Shown piece after piece: positions 27,957 to 37,819 of a DNA stretch of 64,000 bases (positions are counted from its first letter, which is position 1; every line of letters starts with the position of its first letter). The notes below the pieces were generated by a model that searched no databases, was not told the origin of the DNA, and worked only from the letters and a program-made list of their open reading frames with translations. The position numbers and the translations under genes are program-made. This DNA comes from Bin87 sp965220095 (GTDB lineage: Bacteria > Chloroflexota > Dehalococcoidia > Lucifugimonadales > UBA3495): contig OZ244805.1 of assembly GCA_965220095.1 (NCBI GenBank), forward strand, positions 310,001 to 374,000, given 5' to 3'.

Positions 27957-28529
27957 TCACCATGAGCGGGGTTGCAGGATCATCTGTCGCGCCCAGTCGG
28001 TGAGCTTCTTGTGCCGACGTCCCTGCTGTTGGTAGTACCGGGTCGAGGGCGCCAGCACGGTGAGCGCCGGCAAGGCCCAATGGCGTCCGGCCCAAGGCAC
28101 GTGGCCCAGCCACATCAGGGAGATCCAGCGCAGGCCGCTGGCCTTGACCAGTTGGCTCCGGCTGGAACGCACCGCGTCGCGGTAGATGCCCCGACCTTTG
28201 ATCTTGGCGCCGCGACGCCGTTCCAGGGTTTCGTCGATGCCGAAGACCAAGGGGCCATCCCCACCATCAAGGTGCTGGAGCAGCAACACCAAGAGGATGC
28301 GCGCCGCTGCACGGGGCGACCACACCGCCCGGTTGAGCACCTCATGGTAGCGGGCGTAATCGCGGTGATCGCTGCGGCCCATGACCCGCAGGGCCGCGGC
28401 GACGGTGCGCTGACCCGGGGTCAGGATCGCGCCCACCAGCAGTACCTGGGCTTTCCGCCAGGTCGGGTTGGTAAACAGCGTTGCGAAGGGAATGAGTATG
28501 GATACAATGGCATCGGGCAGGGTAAGCAT
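27957..28529 (-). CDS. element A transposase, N-terminal frame (copy 2)
   Basis: 190 residues, start MLTLPDAIVSILIPF (Asn6 to Asp relative to copy 1), first catalytic Asp in GIDETLERRRG. Confidence 0.8.
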   Translation of the reverse strand: MLTLPDAIVSILIPFATLFTNPTWRKAQVLLVGAILTPGQRTVAAALRVMGRSDHRDYARYHEVLNRAVWSPRAAARILLVLLLQHLDGGDGPLVFGIDETLERRRGAKIKGRGIYRDAVRSSRSQLVKASGLRWISLMWLGHVPWAGRHWALPALTVLAPSTRYYQQQGRRHKKLTDWARQMILQPRSW

Positions 28530-28735
28530 AGCTGGGCCTTTAGTGAGATTTTGGTCAGGCCAGCTTACCCTGTCTTTATACTTTTTCTAAATTATGCGTA
28601 AAGCCTAGCGAAGACGGGGGCGGTCGTTGGCGTGGCCGTTGCATCGGCTGCCCATCTGCAGCCTTCCGATGGCGGTGCGGGTGGAGTCCACCAGGGCTGG
28701 ATCCCCCTTACGGCCCAACAACGCGGCCAGGCCGA

Positions 28736-28772
28736 GCAAGAGGGGAGGCACATTCCACGCCTCCCCTCTTGC
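28736..28772. other. perfect 14-bp hairpin
   Basis: GCAAGAGGGGAGGC and GCCTCCCCTCTTGC with a 9-nt loop. It lies about 160 bp beyond the stop of the minus-strand zinc-ribbon gene; no T-tract follows on either strand. The surrounding 28614-28933 has no clear gene. Confidence 0.6.
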
Positions 28773-28933
28773 TTCGCACGGGATCCTAAACTAATACCAA
28801 GGTGAAATGTGCATATGCATGAAGTCAGTCGACGGCACCGGATCGGCCTCCTAGTGCAGGCGGAAGAGCTTCACTGTGGCGTCTAAGCCAATCTTTATCG
28901 CCCCGCAAATGTAGATGCCACCTTGGCTTTGGT

Positions 28934-29248
28934 TTAGTATCTGCCCGTATTTGCCGGCGTGCCTTGTCGTCTGAAGCAGTCGCTACAGTAAACCGGGCGG
29001 TCGCCTCTGGGCAGGAAAGGCACCGTGGTGTCCTGGCCGCACTCGGCGCAAACTACCGGGTGCATTTCCCGACCGCCTCTGTCGAACCCGCCGTCGTTGC
29101 GCTGGGATCGCTTGGCCTGGCGGCAGGCCGGGCAACGCTTGGGCTCGTTGGTGTAGCCCTTTTCAGAGTGGTACGCCTGATCATCAGCGCTGAAGATGAA
29201 GGATTGGCCGCACTCGTTACAGGAGAGGGTTCGGTCCTCGTTAGTCAT
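28934..29248 (-). CDS. double zinc-ribbon protein
   Basis: 104 residues. The N-terminal ribbon CNECGQSFIFSADDQ...CPACR matches the probable zinc-ribbon domain PF13451 (C..C..F.FS..EQ.FY..KG...P.RC..CR). The C-terminal ribbon CAECGQDTTVPFLPRGDRPV-YCSDC matches the CxxC zinc finger often fused to it. Such proteins are small, cytoplasmic and of unproven role, possibly nucleic-acid binding. Immediately next to the IS66 copy at 29266. Confidence 0.85.
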   Translation of the reverse strand: MTNEDRTLSCNECGQSFIFSADDQAYHSEKGYTNEPKRCPACRQAKRSQRNDGGFDRGGREMHPVVCAECGQDTTVPFLPRGDRPVYCSDCFRRQGTPANTGRY

Positions 29249-29265
29249 TCATGACCCCTTTTCAT

Positions 29266-30283
29266 GTAACTGTTCAGACTTGGTGAAGTAAATTGGCCGA
29301 AGGCGGGCTGCCAGACGCTGGCACGGGTGGCGGTGGTTATGTCATATAGAGGGAGTGGATACCGAAATTGACCTGACCACCGCCAGTCGCGATGTTCTCA
29401 TCGCCATCATCGTGCAGCAACAGGCGGTCATTGCCGAGTTGCAGGTGATGATTGTACGGCTGGAGCGGCGGATTGCCGAACTGGAAGGCCAGGCGAAACC
29501 GGGCGGCCCGCCCCTAATGCCCGGCCTCAAGTCCAGTTCGGGCCGCCAGCCGCCAGCGCAGCAGCCGCCCAGAAAGCAGCGACGCCACGGCTTCGCCCGC
29601 CGGCGCATGACACCGACCCTTCGGGTGGAGCACGTGGTGGAGAGCTATCCCGATTGCGGGACGCACCTGACTGGCGGCTGGGTCCAGCGCACCCGGGAAG
29701 TCATCGAGTTGCCGGTGGTTCCGGTGCAAGTCACCGAGCAGGTCTGCATCGCCAGGACCTGCCCAGCGTGTCGACGCCGCTGCATACCCCCAGCACAACT
29801 GGACGGCGTGGCACTGGGGCGCCAACGCCTGGGCGTCAACGTGCTCAGCCGCATCGCCACGTTGCGGGAAGAAGGGCGGCTGCCGATCCGCAGCATCCAG
29901 TGGTATCTGCGCACCGTCCATCACTGCGCCTCAGCGTGGGGGCCATCGTGAGCGCCATTCACCAGACCGCGCAACAGGCCCAACCAGCGGTGGCCGCGAT
30001 CCTGGACCGCATCCGCGCCAGCCCAGTGGTCCACGCCGACGAAACCGGCTGGCGTCAAAATGGGAACAACGGTTACGTCTGGACTTTCAGCACCCCCACC
30101 GAACGCTACTTCCTGCGGCGGGGTCGGGGCAAGGCGGTGGTGGACGAAGCGCTGGGCGAGTCATTCTCCGGAGTACTGGTCAGCGATTTCTACGCCGCCT
30201 ACCACCATTACGATGGTCCCAAGCAACGGTGCTGGGCCCACCTGTTGCGGGACATCCACGACCTGGTGGCGCTCTACCCCAAG
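29266..30283 (+). mobile_element. IS66 copy, 3'-truncated
   Basis: Left end GTAACTGTTCAGACTTGGTGA, leader GGTTATGTCATAT, then the transposase. The element is cut at 30283, where element A-prime begins; its right half is not found on the far side. Confidence 0.88.
29355..30283 (+). pseudogene. IS66 transposase, frameshifted and truncated
   Basis: Starts MDTEIDLTTASRDVLIAIIV with the leucine-zipper-like N-terminus, the zinc-binding ESYPDCGTHL...CPACRRRC region, and the catalytic HADETGWRQNG and LVSDFYAAYHHYDG blocks. A one-base shift near 29920 separates VH from LRLSVGAIVSA. The coding region ends LYPKL at the A-prime junction, losing the final Glu (NNAAE.S block). Confidence 0.85.
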
Positions 30284-31737
30284 CTCGGCTTTGTACAATC
30301 AAGCGGCATAGGCTAGCGTGTCGAGCATCCTGTGGGACAAGAGGCGCGGGACTTTTATCGATTCGTGCTCGCGCTCGGACGGCATAAAAGTTCCCTGCTG
30401 CACCCAGAGGTGTCGTCTGACCAGGGCGATGGCGTCGGCGAAGGAAGGGCTGGTCTTGTCATACCACGCCGCGGTGCGCGGCGCCATGCCGCCACGCTGT
30501 TCGATCAGGATATCCGCTGCCAGCGTCACCACGCTGAACAGGCCAAAGAGCGCGGGGGTGGTTCGGGCGATGGCTCGTTCCGACCACTGGCGCTGGGTTT
30601 CCATGCCCAGGTGAGCCCGCAGTTCCTCAAAGGACACCTCGACCTGCCACCGCAGCAGATACCACTGCAATATCCGCAGCGGTTCCGCCTCGGTGTCGGT
30701 GCATAGCAAAGCATAGGGCCCGCGGCGCTCCGCCAGGTATCTGACGACGACCCAACGTATGGGAAGGCGCGGCGGCCCGCCGTGGTACCACAGCGCCACG
30801 CCCGAAGCGAGCTCGACCATGGCGGTACTGCCGTCGGAACCGGTGGCGCGGTAGGGAATCCATTGTGTAGCGGGATCGTCCAGCACCGCAGTCGGACTGG
30901 GCAGTCGCGCTCCGACCACCCGGGGCCGCCCGATCTGGCCGGGCCGCCGCGGTGGCGCGGGCTGGTACAGGGACGCGTCCTTGCGCAGTTTGGTGACGAC
31001 GACAACGGGCTTCGACATACTCTGGCAATGCCGCAGGAACTCGCGCTTGGCGTAGCCGCCATCGGCCACCACCACCAAGTCCCGGTCCGGCAGCCAACGG
31101 CGCAGGCAGACCAGCATCTGCTGGGCGTAGTCGGTGACCGTCTTGTGCCGGCGGCCTTTGCGTCGGTCATAGCGGGCCGACGGCACCAGCGCGGTCAAAA
31201 ACGGCAGCGCCCAGTGTCGACCCGCCCATCCGATACGCGTCAGCAACATCAGGCTCACCCATTGCAATCCGGGGGTCATCACCACCTGGTCGTCCTTGGA
31301 CCGCACCGGATCCCGATACCGCCCCTTGGCCGCAATCTTCCGGCCCCAGCGCCGTTCCACGGTCTCGTCAATGCCGAACACCAACGGCTCGGTGGACGAA
31401 CCAAGGCGCCCGGCCACCAGCAGCAACAGCACCCGGCTCAGTCGCAGTGGCGACCATTGGGCCCGGTTGAGGACGTGGTGATAGACGGCGAAGTCGCCGT
31501 GCTGCCCAATCCCCAGGATGTTGAGGGCGGAGGACACGGTGCGCTTGCCGGGAGACAGGATCGCTCCCATGGCCAAGAGTTGGGCTTTGCGCCAGGTCCT
31601 GGGGTCAAACAGGTGCTCAAAGGGCAGCAGCAGGGTTACTATGACTGCGGGCAGGGTAGGCATACGCGACCTCTTGTGGTGATTTGGTCGAGCTTACCCT
31701 GTTCTTATGATTTATCTAGCTTTTGTACAAAGTCGAG
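30284..31737 (-). mobile_element. element A-prime (intact relative of element A)
   Basis: 1,454 bp with ends CTCGGCTTTGTACAA (right, inverted) and CTCGACTTTGTACAA (left), 14 of 15 matching. Left flank CCAAG, right flank AGCGC, so no target duplication. Its right neighbour is a 3' fragment of another A-prime. Confidence 0.9.
30299..31663 (-). CDS. element A-prime transposase, intact DDE protein
   Basis: 454 residues in one frame. Catalytic residues are visible in FGIDETVERRWG, VVVADGGYAKRE and WQVEVSFEELRAHLG. Ends HRMLDTLAYAA inside the terminal repeat. It is the only uninterrupted transposase of this family in the window and shows what the ancestral element A protein should look like. It could in principle act in trans on element A, but the end sequences differ. 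Confidence 0.9.
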   Translation of the reverse strand: MPTLPAVIVTLLLPFEHLFDPRTWRKAQLLAMGAILSPGKRTVSSALNILGIGQHGDFAVYHHVLNRAQWSPLRLSRVLLLLVAGRLGSSTEPLVFGIDETVERRWGRKIAAKGRYRDPVRSKDDQVVMTPGLQWVSLMLLTRIGWAGRHWALPFLTALVPSARYDRRKGRRHKTVTDYAQQMLVCLRRWLPDRDLVVVADGGYAKREFLRHCQSMSKPVVVVTKLRKDASLYQPAPPRRPGQIGRPRVVGARLPSPTAVLDDPATQWIPYRATGSDGSTAMVELASGVALWYHGGPPRLPIRWVVVRYLAERRGPYALLCTDTEAEPLRILQWYLLRWQVEVSFEELRAHLGMETQRQWSERAIARTTPALFGLFSVVTLAADILIEQRGGMAPRTAAWYDKTSPSFADAIALVRRHLWVQQGTFMPSEREHESIKVPRLLSHRMLDTLAYAA

Positions 31738-31829
31738 AGCGCGAGCACGAATCGATAAAAGTCCCGCGCCTCTTGTACCGCAGGATGCTCGACACGCTAG
31801 CCTATGCCGCTTGATTGTACAAAGCCGAG
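31738..31829 (+). mobile_element. 3'-terminal fragment of a second A-prime
   Basis: Repeats, in inverted orientation, the last 90 bp of A-prime (codons EREHESIKVPRLL...LDTLAYAA plus end TTGTACAAAGCCGAG). It abuts the 5' end of the full A-prime. Confidence 0.85.
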
Positions 31830-31922
31830 ACGCAGAACCGGATATATGGAAAGTCCCGCGTGCCCTGTACCACCGACTTGTAGATTCACTCGCCTACGCG
31901 GCTTGAAATGTGCAAAGCCCGG
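31830..31922 (+). mobile_element. 3'-terminal fragment of a third element A relative
   Basis: Encodes ...KVPRALYHRLVDSLAYAA followed by GAAATGTGCAAAGCCCGG, intermediate between A and A-prime. Two about 92-bp terminal fragments thus lie in tandem. Confidence 0.8.
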
Positions 31923-31925
31923 ATA

Positions 31926-31982
31926 AGAAACTATCCCAAAACTGCCTTTGCTCTTGTCGAAGGGCGTTTTGAGATAGTTTCT
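31926..31982. other. long imperfect hairpin
   Basis: AGAAACTATC-C-CAAAAC-TG-CCTT pairs with AAGG-GC-GTTTTG-A-GATAGTTTCT, about 20 base pairs with three mismatches and an 11-nt loop. Adjacent to the IS fragments; it may be another element end. The rest to 32224 shows no gene. Confidence 0.55.
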
Positions 31983-32224
31983 AAGTCCTCTTATCGGCGA
32001 AGGTGTACGGCCGTTGTCGGTGGAAATCGGCGGAAGGATCCCGCCAGTTCGCCGCGGTTGGATTTCAAACCCGATGCCGCCGCGCGATCCGGGGATTTTA
32101 TTCCCACGGATAATCGAGACATCTCGAGCGGATTCGGGTTAGGAAGTTGGCTCGATGCACACAGCGAAGGTGGATGACTCGCCCGTTTCGGACGTAACAT
32201 TAGGTGGACAAAGTACGCCACGAT

Positions 32225-33467
32225 TCACCCGGCGGCACCGTCTTGCGGTACGGGAGCGCCAACCCTACGGTCGCGGACCATTAGAGTCCATATCGTGGCC
32301 AATATGGCCAAAGCCAGCATCAGTATGAATGCCCGGCCGTAGTTGCCCCAAAGGTCGAATGCCAGAGCTCCGGCCAAAGCGCCCAGTCCGCCGCTGATCT
32401 GATGAACCATCGATATAGTACCGCTGACCCTCCCCAGCCGCGCCGATCCGAAAATGTTGCCGGCAAACACTACCGTCAGGGGCGCGGTCATCAGGAAAGT
32501 GAACCCATAAAGGAGGGCAAAGGCCATCACTGCCGGTTTGGCCTGGGACACTATCACTATTGCGAAGATCACGATCCTCAACACAAAACACAGCAGCGTA
32601 GGCCTGGCGGGCCCGAGTGCGTCCGACAAGAATCCGGAAGCCAACACACCCAGCAGCCCCATCAACCCCATCAATGCGAGCAAGTTGCCGGCGATCACGG
32701 TACCTATTCCGACATCCAGGGCAAACGCGACGGCGTGGGTCGCTACGAAATAGTCCTGAAACCCGCAAATCGCATATATCCCCGTTAGCAGCCAGAGCTG
32801 CCCCGACATCAAAAGGGACTCCTGACGCCCGGACTCGGCCAGGACCGCGGTTGCTGGTTCACGTTGCGTCGTATCTCCGGAATCCGGCGCAATGCGGGGC
32901 GCGGACCTTACCGCGGCCAGCGCGATTGGCGCCAGGATAGCAATGTTGGCCAATCCCAATGCAGCATAGGAAACTCGCCATCCGAATTGCACCAACGACT
33001 GGGCCAACAATCACCAACTGACCGATAGCGTTTCCCGATACCGCCGTGCTGTTGGCTACGCCGCGGCGTTCCGGGAACCACCTCACGATCATTACGCTCA
33101 CGATGGGGTTCGAGATACCCGCGTTGCCCACCGCGAAGACCAACCCATATACCACGAACAGGTGCCACGGGACGGTTATCACGCTCATCAAACCAATGCC
33201 TACCGCCCCCACCACCACCCCCGTTCCCATGATCCAACGGAGTTGGTAGCGGTCGGCCAGCCGACCGGCAAACGGCATGGCCAGGGCTGACACCAGCATA
33301 TACACGGTGATACCCAGCGACAGAGTAGTACGGGTCCACACGAGTTCGTCGCCCATGGGTTTCAGCATGAGCGCCAATGCCGAGCGCGACCCCCCGTTGA
33401 AAAAGAGGGTCGCGAACCCAGTGGCCAGGATCACCCAGCGATAGTTAATACGGTGCATCGGATCCAA
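32225..33467 (-). pseudogene. MFS transporter, one frameshift
   Basis: Reads MDPMHRINYRWVILATGFAT through GNAIGQLVIVGP in one frame, then SLVQFGWRVSYAALGLANIA to the C-terminus in the next. Joined, it is about 413 residues with twelve hydrophobic segments, the usual MFS size. The shift is a one-base indel near 32997. The sequence otherwise has no decay, so the break may be recent or an error. The substrate is unknown; the first half (RLADRYQLRWIM) has the loop 2-3 motif. Confidence 0.8.
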
Positions 33468-33524
33468 ACGCTCTTGCGACGGCCCGCGAGACTTCGGTGT
33501 AAAAAGGTACCCTCAGTTATTCAG

Positions 33525-34970
33525 GTAACAGTTCAGAGTTGAGGGGAAGTGAGCAGTTGTCGGCAGGCGGTGAGGGGGTTGAAGCCTTGGGCCCGCCAGG
33601 TACCGCAGAGCGAGGCCAGTGTCATCTTGGTATCGGTGCCCTGGTTGGAGCGGGTGCCACCGCTGACCTTTCGGCTGATCACCACTGGGCGCAGGCTGCG
33701 CTCGGCGGCGTTGTTGTCCGGTGGCGCTTCCGGATGAGCCACGAAGACGAAGAGCTCCTTGAAGAGCTCCTTGATGTGGTTCTCCATGCGTCGGCACAGC
33801 CTGGTTTGGGCGGCCCGACGGGTCATCCCGGTAGGGACCGCAGAGGGCCAGCAGGCGTCTTTCCAGGGCCAGTTGGGCAGCGCGCCGTTGCTGCTCTGAA
33901 GGATGGGTGAAGGCAGTGCCCTGGCGGTAGAGTTGGTGGACGGCGTCGGCCCACTGGCCCAACTGGTGATCATCGGGGTAGAGTGTGCGCAGGTCGTGGA
34001 CGTCCCGCAACAGGTGGGCCCAGCAGCGTTGCTTGGGGCCGTCGTAGTGATGGTAGGCGGCGTAGCAGTCGCTGACCAGCACGCCAGCAAACTCCTCGCC
34101 CAGGACTTCGTCCACCACCGTCTTGCCCCGGCCCCGTCGCAGGAAGTACCGCTGGGTAGGAGTGCTGAAAGTCCACACGTAGCCGTTGTGTCCGTCCTCC
34201 CGCCCGCCGGTCGCATCGGCGTGGACCACCGGACTGCCTCGGATGCGTTCCACGATATCGGCCATCACCGCCTGGGCCTTGCGGGCCACCCTTTGCGTAG
34301 CGTCCACGATGGCCCCCAGGCTGAGGCGCAGTCCATGCACGGTGTCCAAGTACCACTGGCTGGTGCGGAAGGGCAGCCTGGCCTCCTCACGAAGGGCGGC
34401 AATCAGGCTGACCAGGTTGACCCCCAGACGCTGCTGGTCCAGCACCATGCCCCCCAGTTGCGCGGTGGGCGTACAGCAGCGTTGGCACTGTGGGCAGGTG
34501 CGGGCGATGTAAACGTGCTCGGCGACTTCCACCGGAACCCGGGGCAGATCGATCACTTCCCGAGTGCGCTGGGTCCAACCGCCGGATAGCTGGGTCCCGC
34601 AGTCGGGACACTGTTCCACCACCTGCTCCACCCGCTGGGTGGGCGTCATGCGGGTGCGGGCAAAGCCGTGGGGCCGACGCTTGCGTGGTTTATGGGGCTG
34701 GGCTGGCTTCCCCTCGGCTTTGGGCTTCAGACCGGGCATCCGACGAGAGCCGCCGGATTTGGCCTGCCCTTCCAGTTGGGGAATCCGTTTCTCCAAGCTC
34801 TCGATGATGGCCTGCTGCCGGACGATGATGGCAATCAGCACATCCCGGTCGGCGGTGGTGAGGTCAATTTCCTTATCCATCCCAGTTATATGACATAACC
34901 ACCCCCAGCGGCGCAAGCGCTCCCCGGAACCCCTTTCGGCTAATTCAACTCACCAAGTCTGAACTGTTAC
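33525..34970 (-). mobile_element. IS66 copy, full length
   Basis: 1,446 bp; both ends read GTAACAGTTCAGA inward. The flanks (TTATTCAG / GCCAAAAC) are not duplicated. It lies between the MFS pseudogene and an IS21 remnant. Only a TnpC-type gene is present, without TnpA and TnpB helpers. Confidence 0.9.
33533..34880 (-). pseudogene. IS66 transposase (TnpC type), one frameshift
   Basis: From MDKEIDLTTADRDVLIAIIV through zinc motifs CPDCGTQL and CPQCQRCC, first catalytic block HADATGGREDG, second VSDCYAAYHHYDG, to RLLALCGPYRDDP. It continues in the next frame with LCRRMENHIKELFKELFVFV and the Glu block NNAAERSLRP, stopping at 33533-33535. The shift lies at a CCC run near 33823. The usual DETG is DATG here; the catalytic Asp is kept. 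Confidence 0.88.
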
Positions 34971-35063
34971 GCCAAAACGTACCACTGGGCTGTCGATGTT
35001 CGCCGCAAGCCGATGATCGAGCCGCCCACGTGGCCCACTTTACCGCCGCCGTTTACACCGGCC
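34971..35063 (-). mobile_element. IS21 end remnant
   Basis: On the minus strand GGCGGCGGTAAAGTGGGCCA-CGTGGGCGGC closely matches the istA-side end of the IS21 at 43.3 kb, and AAAACGTACCACT at 34975 matches the istB-side end at 40.85 kb. Both ends within about 90 bp mean the interior is deleted, or a short non-autonomous derivative. Confidence 0.6.
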
Positions 35064-35230
35064 TTCACGCGGCGGAAGAACGCTTGCAAAGCCAGATCCA
35101 CACCCTTGAGGGTGGCCACGGCCAGACTGCGATGTGCGCCAGCCCATACCGGATCGTCCTGGCGCTCCAGCGTGAGCTCACGGCACTGGCTGGGGAAGGT
35201 GATCGACCGTCGCGCCATGCGTCGCGCCGT
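35064..35230 (-). pseudogene. TnpB (IS200/IS605 OrfB) N-terminal fragment
   Basis: VATLKGVDLALQAFFRRVKAG matches the L..ALR.LD.AFQ.FFRR.KAG segment near the N-terminus of TnpB, preceded by CRELTLERQDDPVWAGAHRS. It ends exactly where the IS21 remnant starts. About 50 residues survive; no RuvC domain and no TnpA are present. Confidence 0.55.
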
Positions 35231-35534
35231 TCCTGGACGGCGCCGTTGTAAAGCCGGCAATGATCTGCAAGCCGGCGGTGGTCGTCGCGGGGAGCTGGAC
35301 GCGAAACTGGTACGTGCGCGCAGCGTTATACTGCTTCAGGCAGCTTTGACCTACCCCCGTAGGTTGTTGCTGAAGTCGCCAGGGCTCCACCCCTGGCGGC
35401 GCTATCATCGCAGGTGATCGCCCTGCGATCAACGGCGGAGCAGTTGGCAGGGAGCGTAATAACGCCTCGGCCGGCTCCGATCTTCGGTATGTACGCCGGT
35501 CGGCAGAGCGTTAACGCGGCCAAAGGAGCGAGTC

Positions 35535-35771
35535 ATGGATTCGCAGCAGTTTGGCGATTGCTACGACTTCGACAAAAGAGACCTAATCCACTGATTGGCG
35601 TCCGCCGAAGAGTGGGCTACCCATCCGATGTACTTCGGTCCGAAACGTGGTTTCGTTGCCAAGCACGCCGAGTTCCTGGGTATTGCTCTCGCTGAGGAAG
35701 ACACAACCCGCAGGAATTTGGTCTCAACCATCGTCAGTGATTGCCCTTCCCATCTGCCTCTCAGCACGTGA
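35535..35771 (+). pseudogene. small orphan gene with in-frame TGA
   Basis: AAAGGAGCGAGTC precedes ATG; the frame MDSQQFGDCYDFDKRDLIH meets TGA at 35592-35594 and continues LASAEEWATHPMYFGPKRGF for 58 more codons. TGG to TGA is the simplest origin. No family recognised. The rest of 35231-35534 and 35772-35847 holds nothing identifiable. Confidence 0.4.
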
Positions 35772-35926
35772 AATGTGGCGCGTGAGACCATCCGCCCGTA
35801 GCTTCTGCTGCCATCTGACGGGTGCCACCTTTTAGACACCCTCTTAGCTAGGCTTTACGCATAATTTAGAAAAAGTATAAAGACAGGGTAAGCTGGCCTG
35901 ACCAAAATCTCACTAAAGGCCCAGCT

Positions 35927-36499
35927 ATGCTTACCCTGCCCAATGCCATTGTATCCATACTCATTCCCTTCGCAACGCTGTTTACCAACCCGACCTGGCG
36001 GAAAGCCCAGGTACTGCTGGTGGGCGCGATCCTGACCCCGGGTCAGCGCACCGTCGCCGCGGCCCTGCGGGTCATGGGCCGCAGCGATCACCGCGATTAC
36101 GCCCGCTACCATGAGGTGCTCAACCGGGCGGTGTGGTCGCCCCGTGCAGCGGCGCGCATCCTCTTGGTGTTGCTGCTCCAGCACCTTGATGGTGGGGATG
36201 GCCCCTTGGTCTTCGGCATCGACGAAACCCTGGAACGGCGTCGCGGCGCCAAGATCAAAGGTCGGGGCATCTACCGCGACGCGGTGCGTTCCAGCCGGAG
36301 CCAACTGGTCAAGGCCAGCGGCCTGCGCTGGATCTCCCTGATGTGGCTGGGCCACGTGCCCTGGGCCGGACGCCATTGGGCCCTGCCGGCGCTCACCGTG
36401 CTGGCGCCATCGACCCGGTACTACCAACAGCAGGGACGTCGGCACAAGAAGCTCACCGACTGGGCGCGACAGATGATCCTGCAACCCCGCTCATGGTGA
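35927..36499 (+). CDS. element A transposase, N-terminal frame (copy 3)
   Basis: 190 residues, identical in protein to copy 1. Stops in the 22-nt insertion at 36491-36512. Confidence 0.8.
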   Translation: MLTLPNAIVSILIPFATLFTNPTWRKAQVLLVGAILTPGQRTVAAALRVMGRSDHRDYARYHEVLNRAVWSPRAAARILLVLLLQHLDGGDGPLVFGIDETLERRRGAKIKGRGIYRDAVRSSRSQLVKASGLRWISLMWLGHVPWAGRHWALPALTVLAPSTRYYQQQGRRHKKLTDWARQMILQPRSW

Positions 36500-36542
36500 G
36501 CCTGCCGAACCACGCTGGCTGCCCCAACGTCCACTGGCGCTG

Positions 36543-37312
36543 GTGGGCGACAACAGCTACGCCGTGCTGGACCTGCTCCACTGCTGCCAATCCCTCCGTG
36601 AACCCGTTACCCTCATTGCCAGACTACGGCTGGACGCCGCTCTCTATGCGCCCGCGCCAGCCCGTCAGCCGGGTCAGAACGGCCGCCCGCCGCTGAAAGG
36701 CGCGCGGCGCGACCCGCGCTGAAAACGATCCTCGACCAGCCCCAGGCAACTTGGGCCAGCGTGGCCGTGGCCTGGTATGACGGCGCCACCCGCACGGTGG
36801 AACTCACGTCGCAAACGGCGGTCTGGTACCGCTCCGGCAAGCCTCCAGTCCTCATCCGCTGGGTGCTGATCCGAGATCCCCAGGGCTCCTTCGCCACCCA
36901 GGCCTTGCTGTGCACCGACCCCGCGGCGGACCCGACCCAGATCCTGAAATGGTTTGTCCTGCGCTGGCAACTGGAAGTTACCTTTCAGGAGGTGCGGACC
37001 CACCTGGGCGTGGAAACCCAACGCCAGTGGTCCGACCTGGCCATCGCCCGCACCACGCCCGTCCTGCTGGGAATCTTCTCCTGGACCACCCTGGCCGCCC
37101 ACGGGTTGCAAAAACAGCGCCCCATGACCCAGCGCCGAGCGGCCTGGTACGACAAGCCGTTGCCGACCTTCGTGGACGCCATTGCCCTGGTGCGACGCCA
37201 CCTGTGGCTGGCCTCGGAGGGTTTTTCAACGTCGGCCGTCGACCCCGATACGCAGGAACTCCCAGTCGCCCTGTACCACCGACTTGTCGATTCCCTGGCT
37301 TACGCCGCTTGA
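36543..37312 (+). pseudogene. element A transposase, C-terminal frame (copy 3), further broken
   Basis: Besides the shared split, the 2-bp insertion near 36708 shifts the frame, so the Glu-containing part reopens only at about 36720 and its first start codon is 36761. This copy could not be rescued by one frameshift event. Confidence 0.8.
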
Positions 37313-37363
37313 AATGCGGAAAGTCCAGCTTTGACCCATAACTGATCCCTCCCTTCGTGTCAG

Positions 37364-37660
37364 TTGTCGTCCCATTACCCCAACAGAAAAACTGCGGCTT
37401 TAATACCGGGCTACAGGCTTGTCCCGGGCGGTGAGGGCGCGGTCCACGACGTTTTGGACAACCCCGAGCTGGTGGCCAAAGTGTCCCGCCGGGGGAAACG
37501 CCCTCCCGACCTGGAACTGGACGGCGAGTTTACGTTCCGCCCGGCGCCTGCCAATGACCGCCGCCTCATGACGGCATACGCCGCCGCCGTCGACCAGGAC
37601 CGATTCGAACGGCCCATCTGGGATCGCGGCGCCAAGGGTGCCCTACCGAAGGCTCGACCT
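37364..37660 (+). pseudogene. possible protein-kinase-like domain fragment
   Basis: The stretch LIPGYRLVPGGEGAVHDVLD-NPELVAKVSRRGKRPPDL resembles the nucleotide loop and following strand (GGEGAVY.V...P.LVAKIYH) of kinase-like proteins found in phage and defence contexts. The similarity fades after about 90 residues, and the continuing frame lies antisense to the next gene. No catalytic loop is visible. Tentative. Confidence 0.35.
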
Positions 37661-37819
37661 CCGCAACACGCGAGCGTCGATTCCCTGCGGTGCGGTAAAC
37701 CGCAGCGCTGTTGCCGACTCAGCGCTGGCGGACTGCTCACCGTGTTCGGAACCGCCGTCATCGCTTTGGGAAGCCACTCTCGTCGCGATGACGGAGCTTC
37801 CGCTGCTATGTGGCCAGAG

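Larger units (their letters stand above)
27130..28608 (-). mobile_element. element A copy 2
   Basis: 1,479 bp, inverted relative to copy 1. Flanked by a perfect 5-bp target duplication, CGAAG at 27125-27129 and 28609-28613. This shows a genuine transposition event and fixes both ends of the element. Confidence 0.95.
35848..37328 (+). mobile_element. element A copy 3
   Basis: 1,481 bp, two bases longer than copies 1 and 2 because of an extra CG in the GGCGCGCGGCG tract near 36708. Flanks CTTAG and CTTTG differ at one position, so a target duplication with one mutation is possible. Confidence 0.92.
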
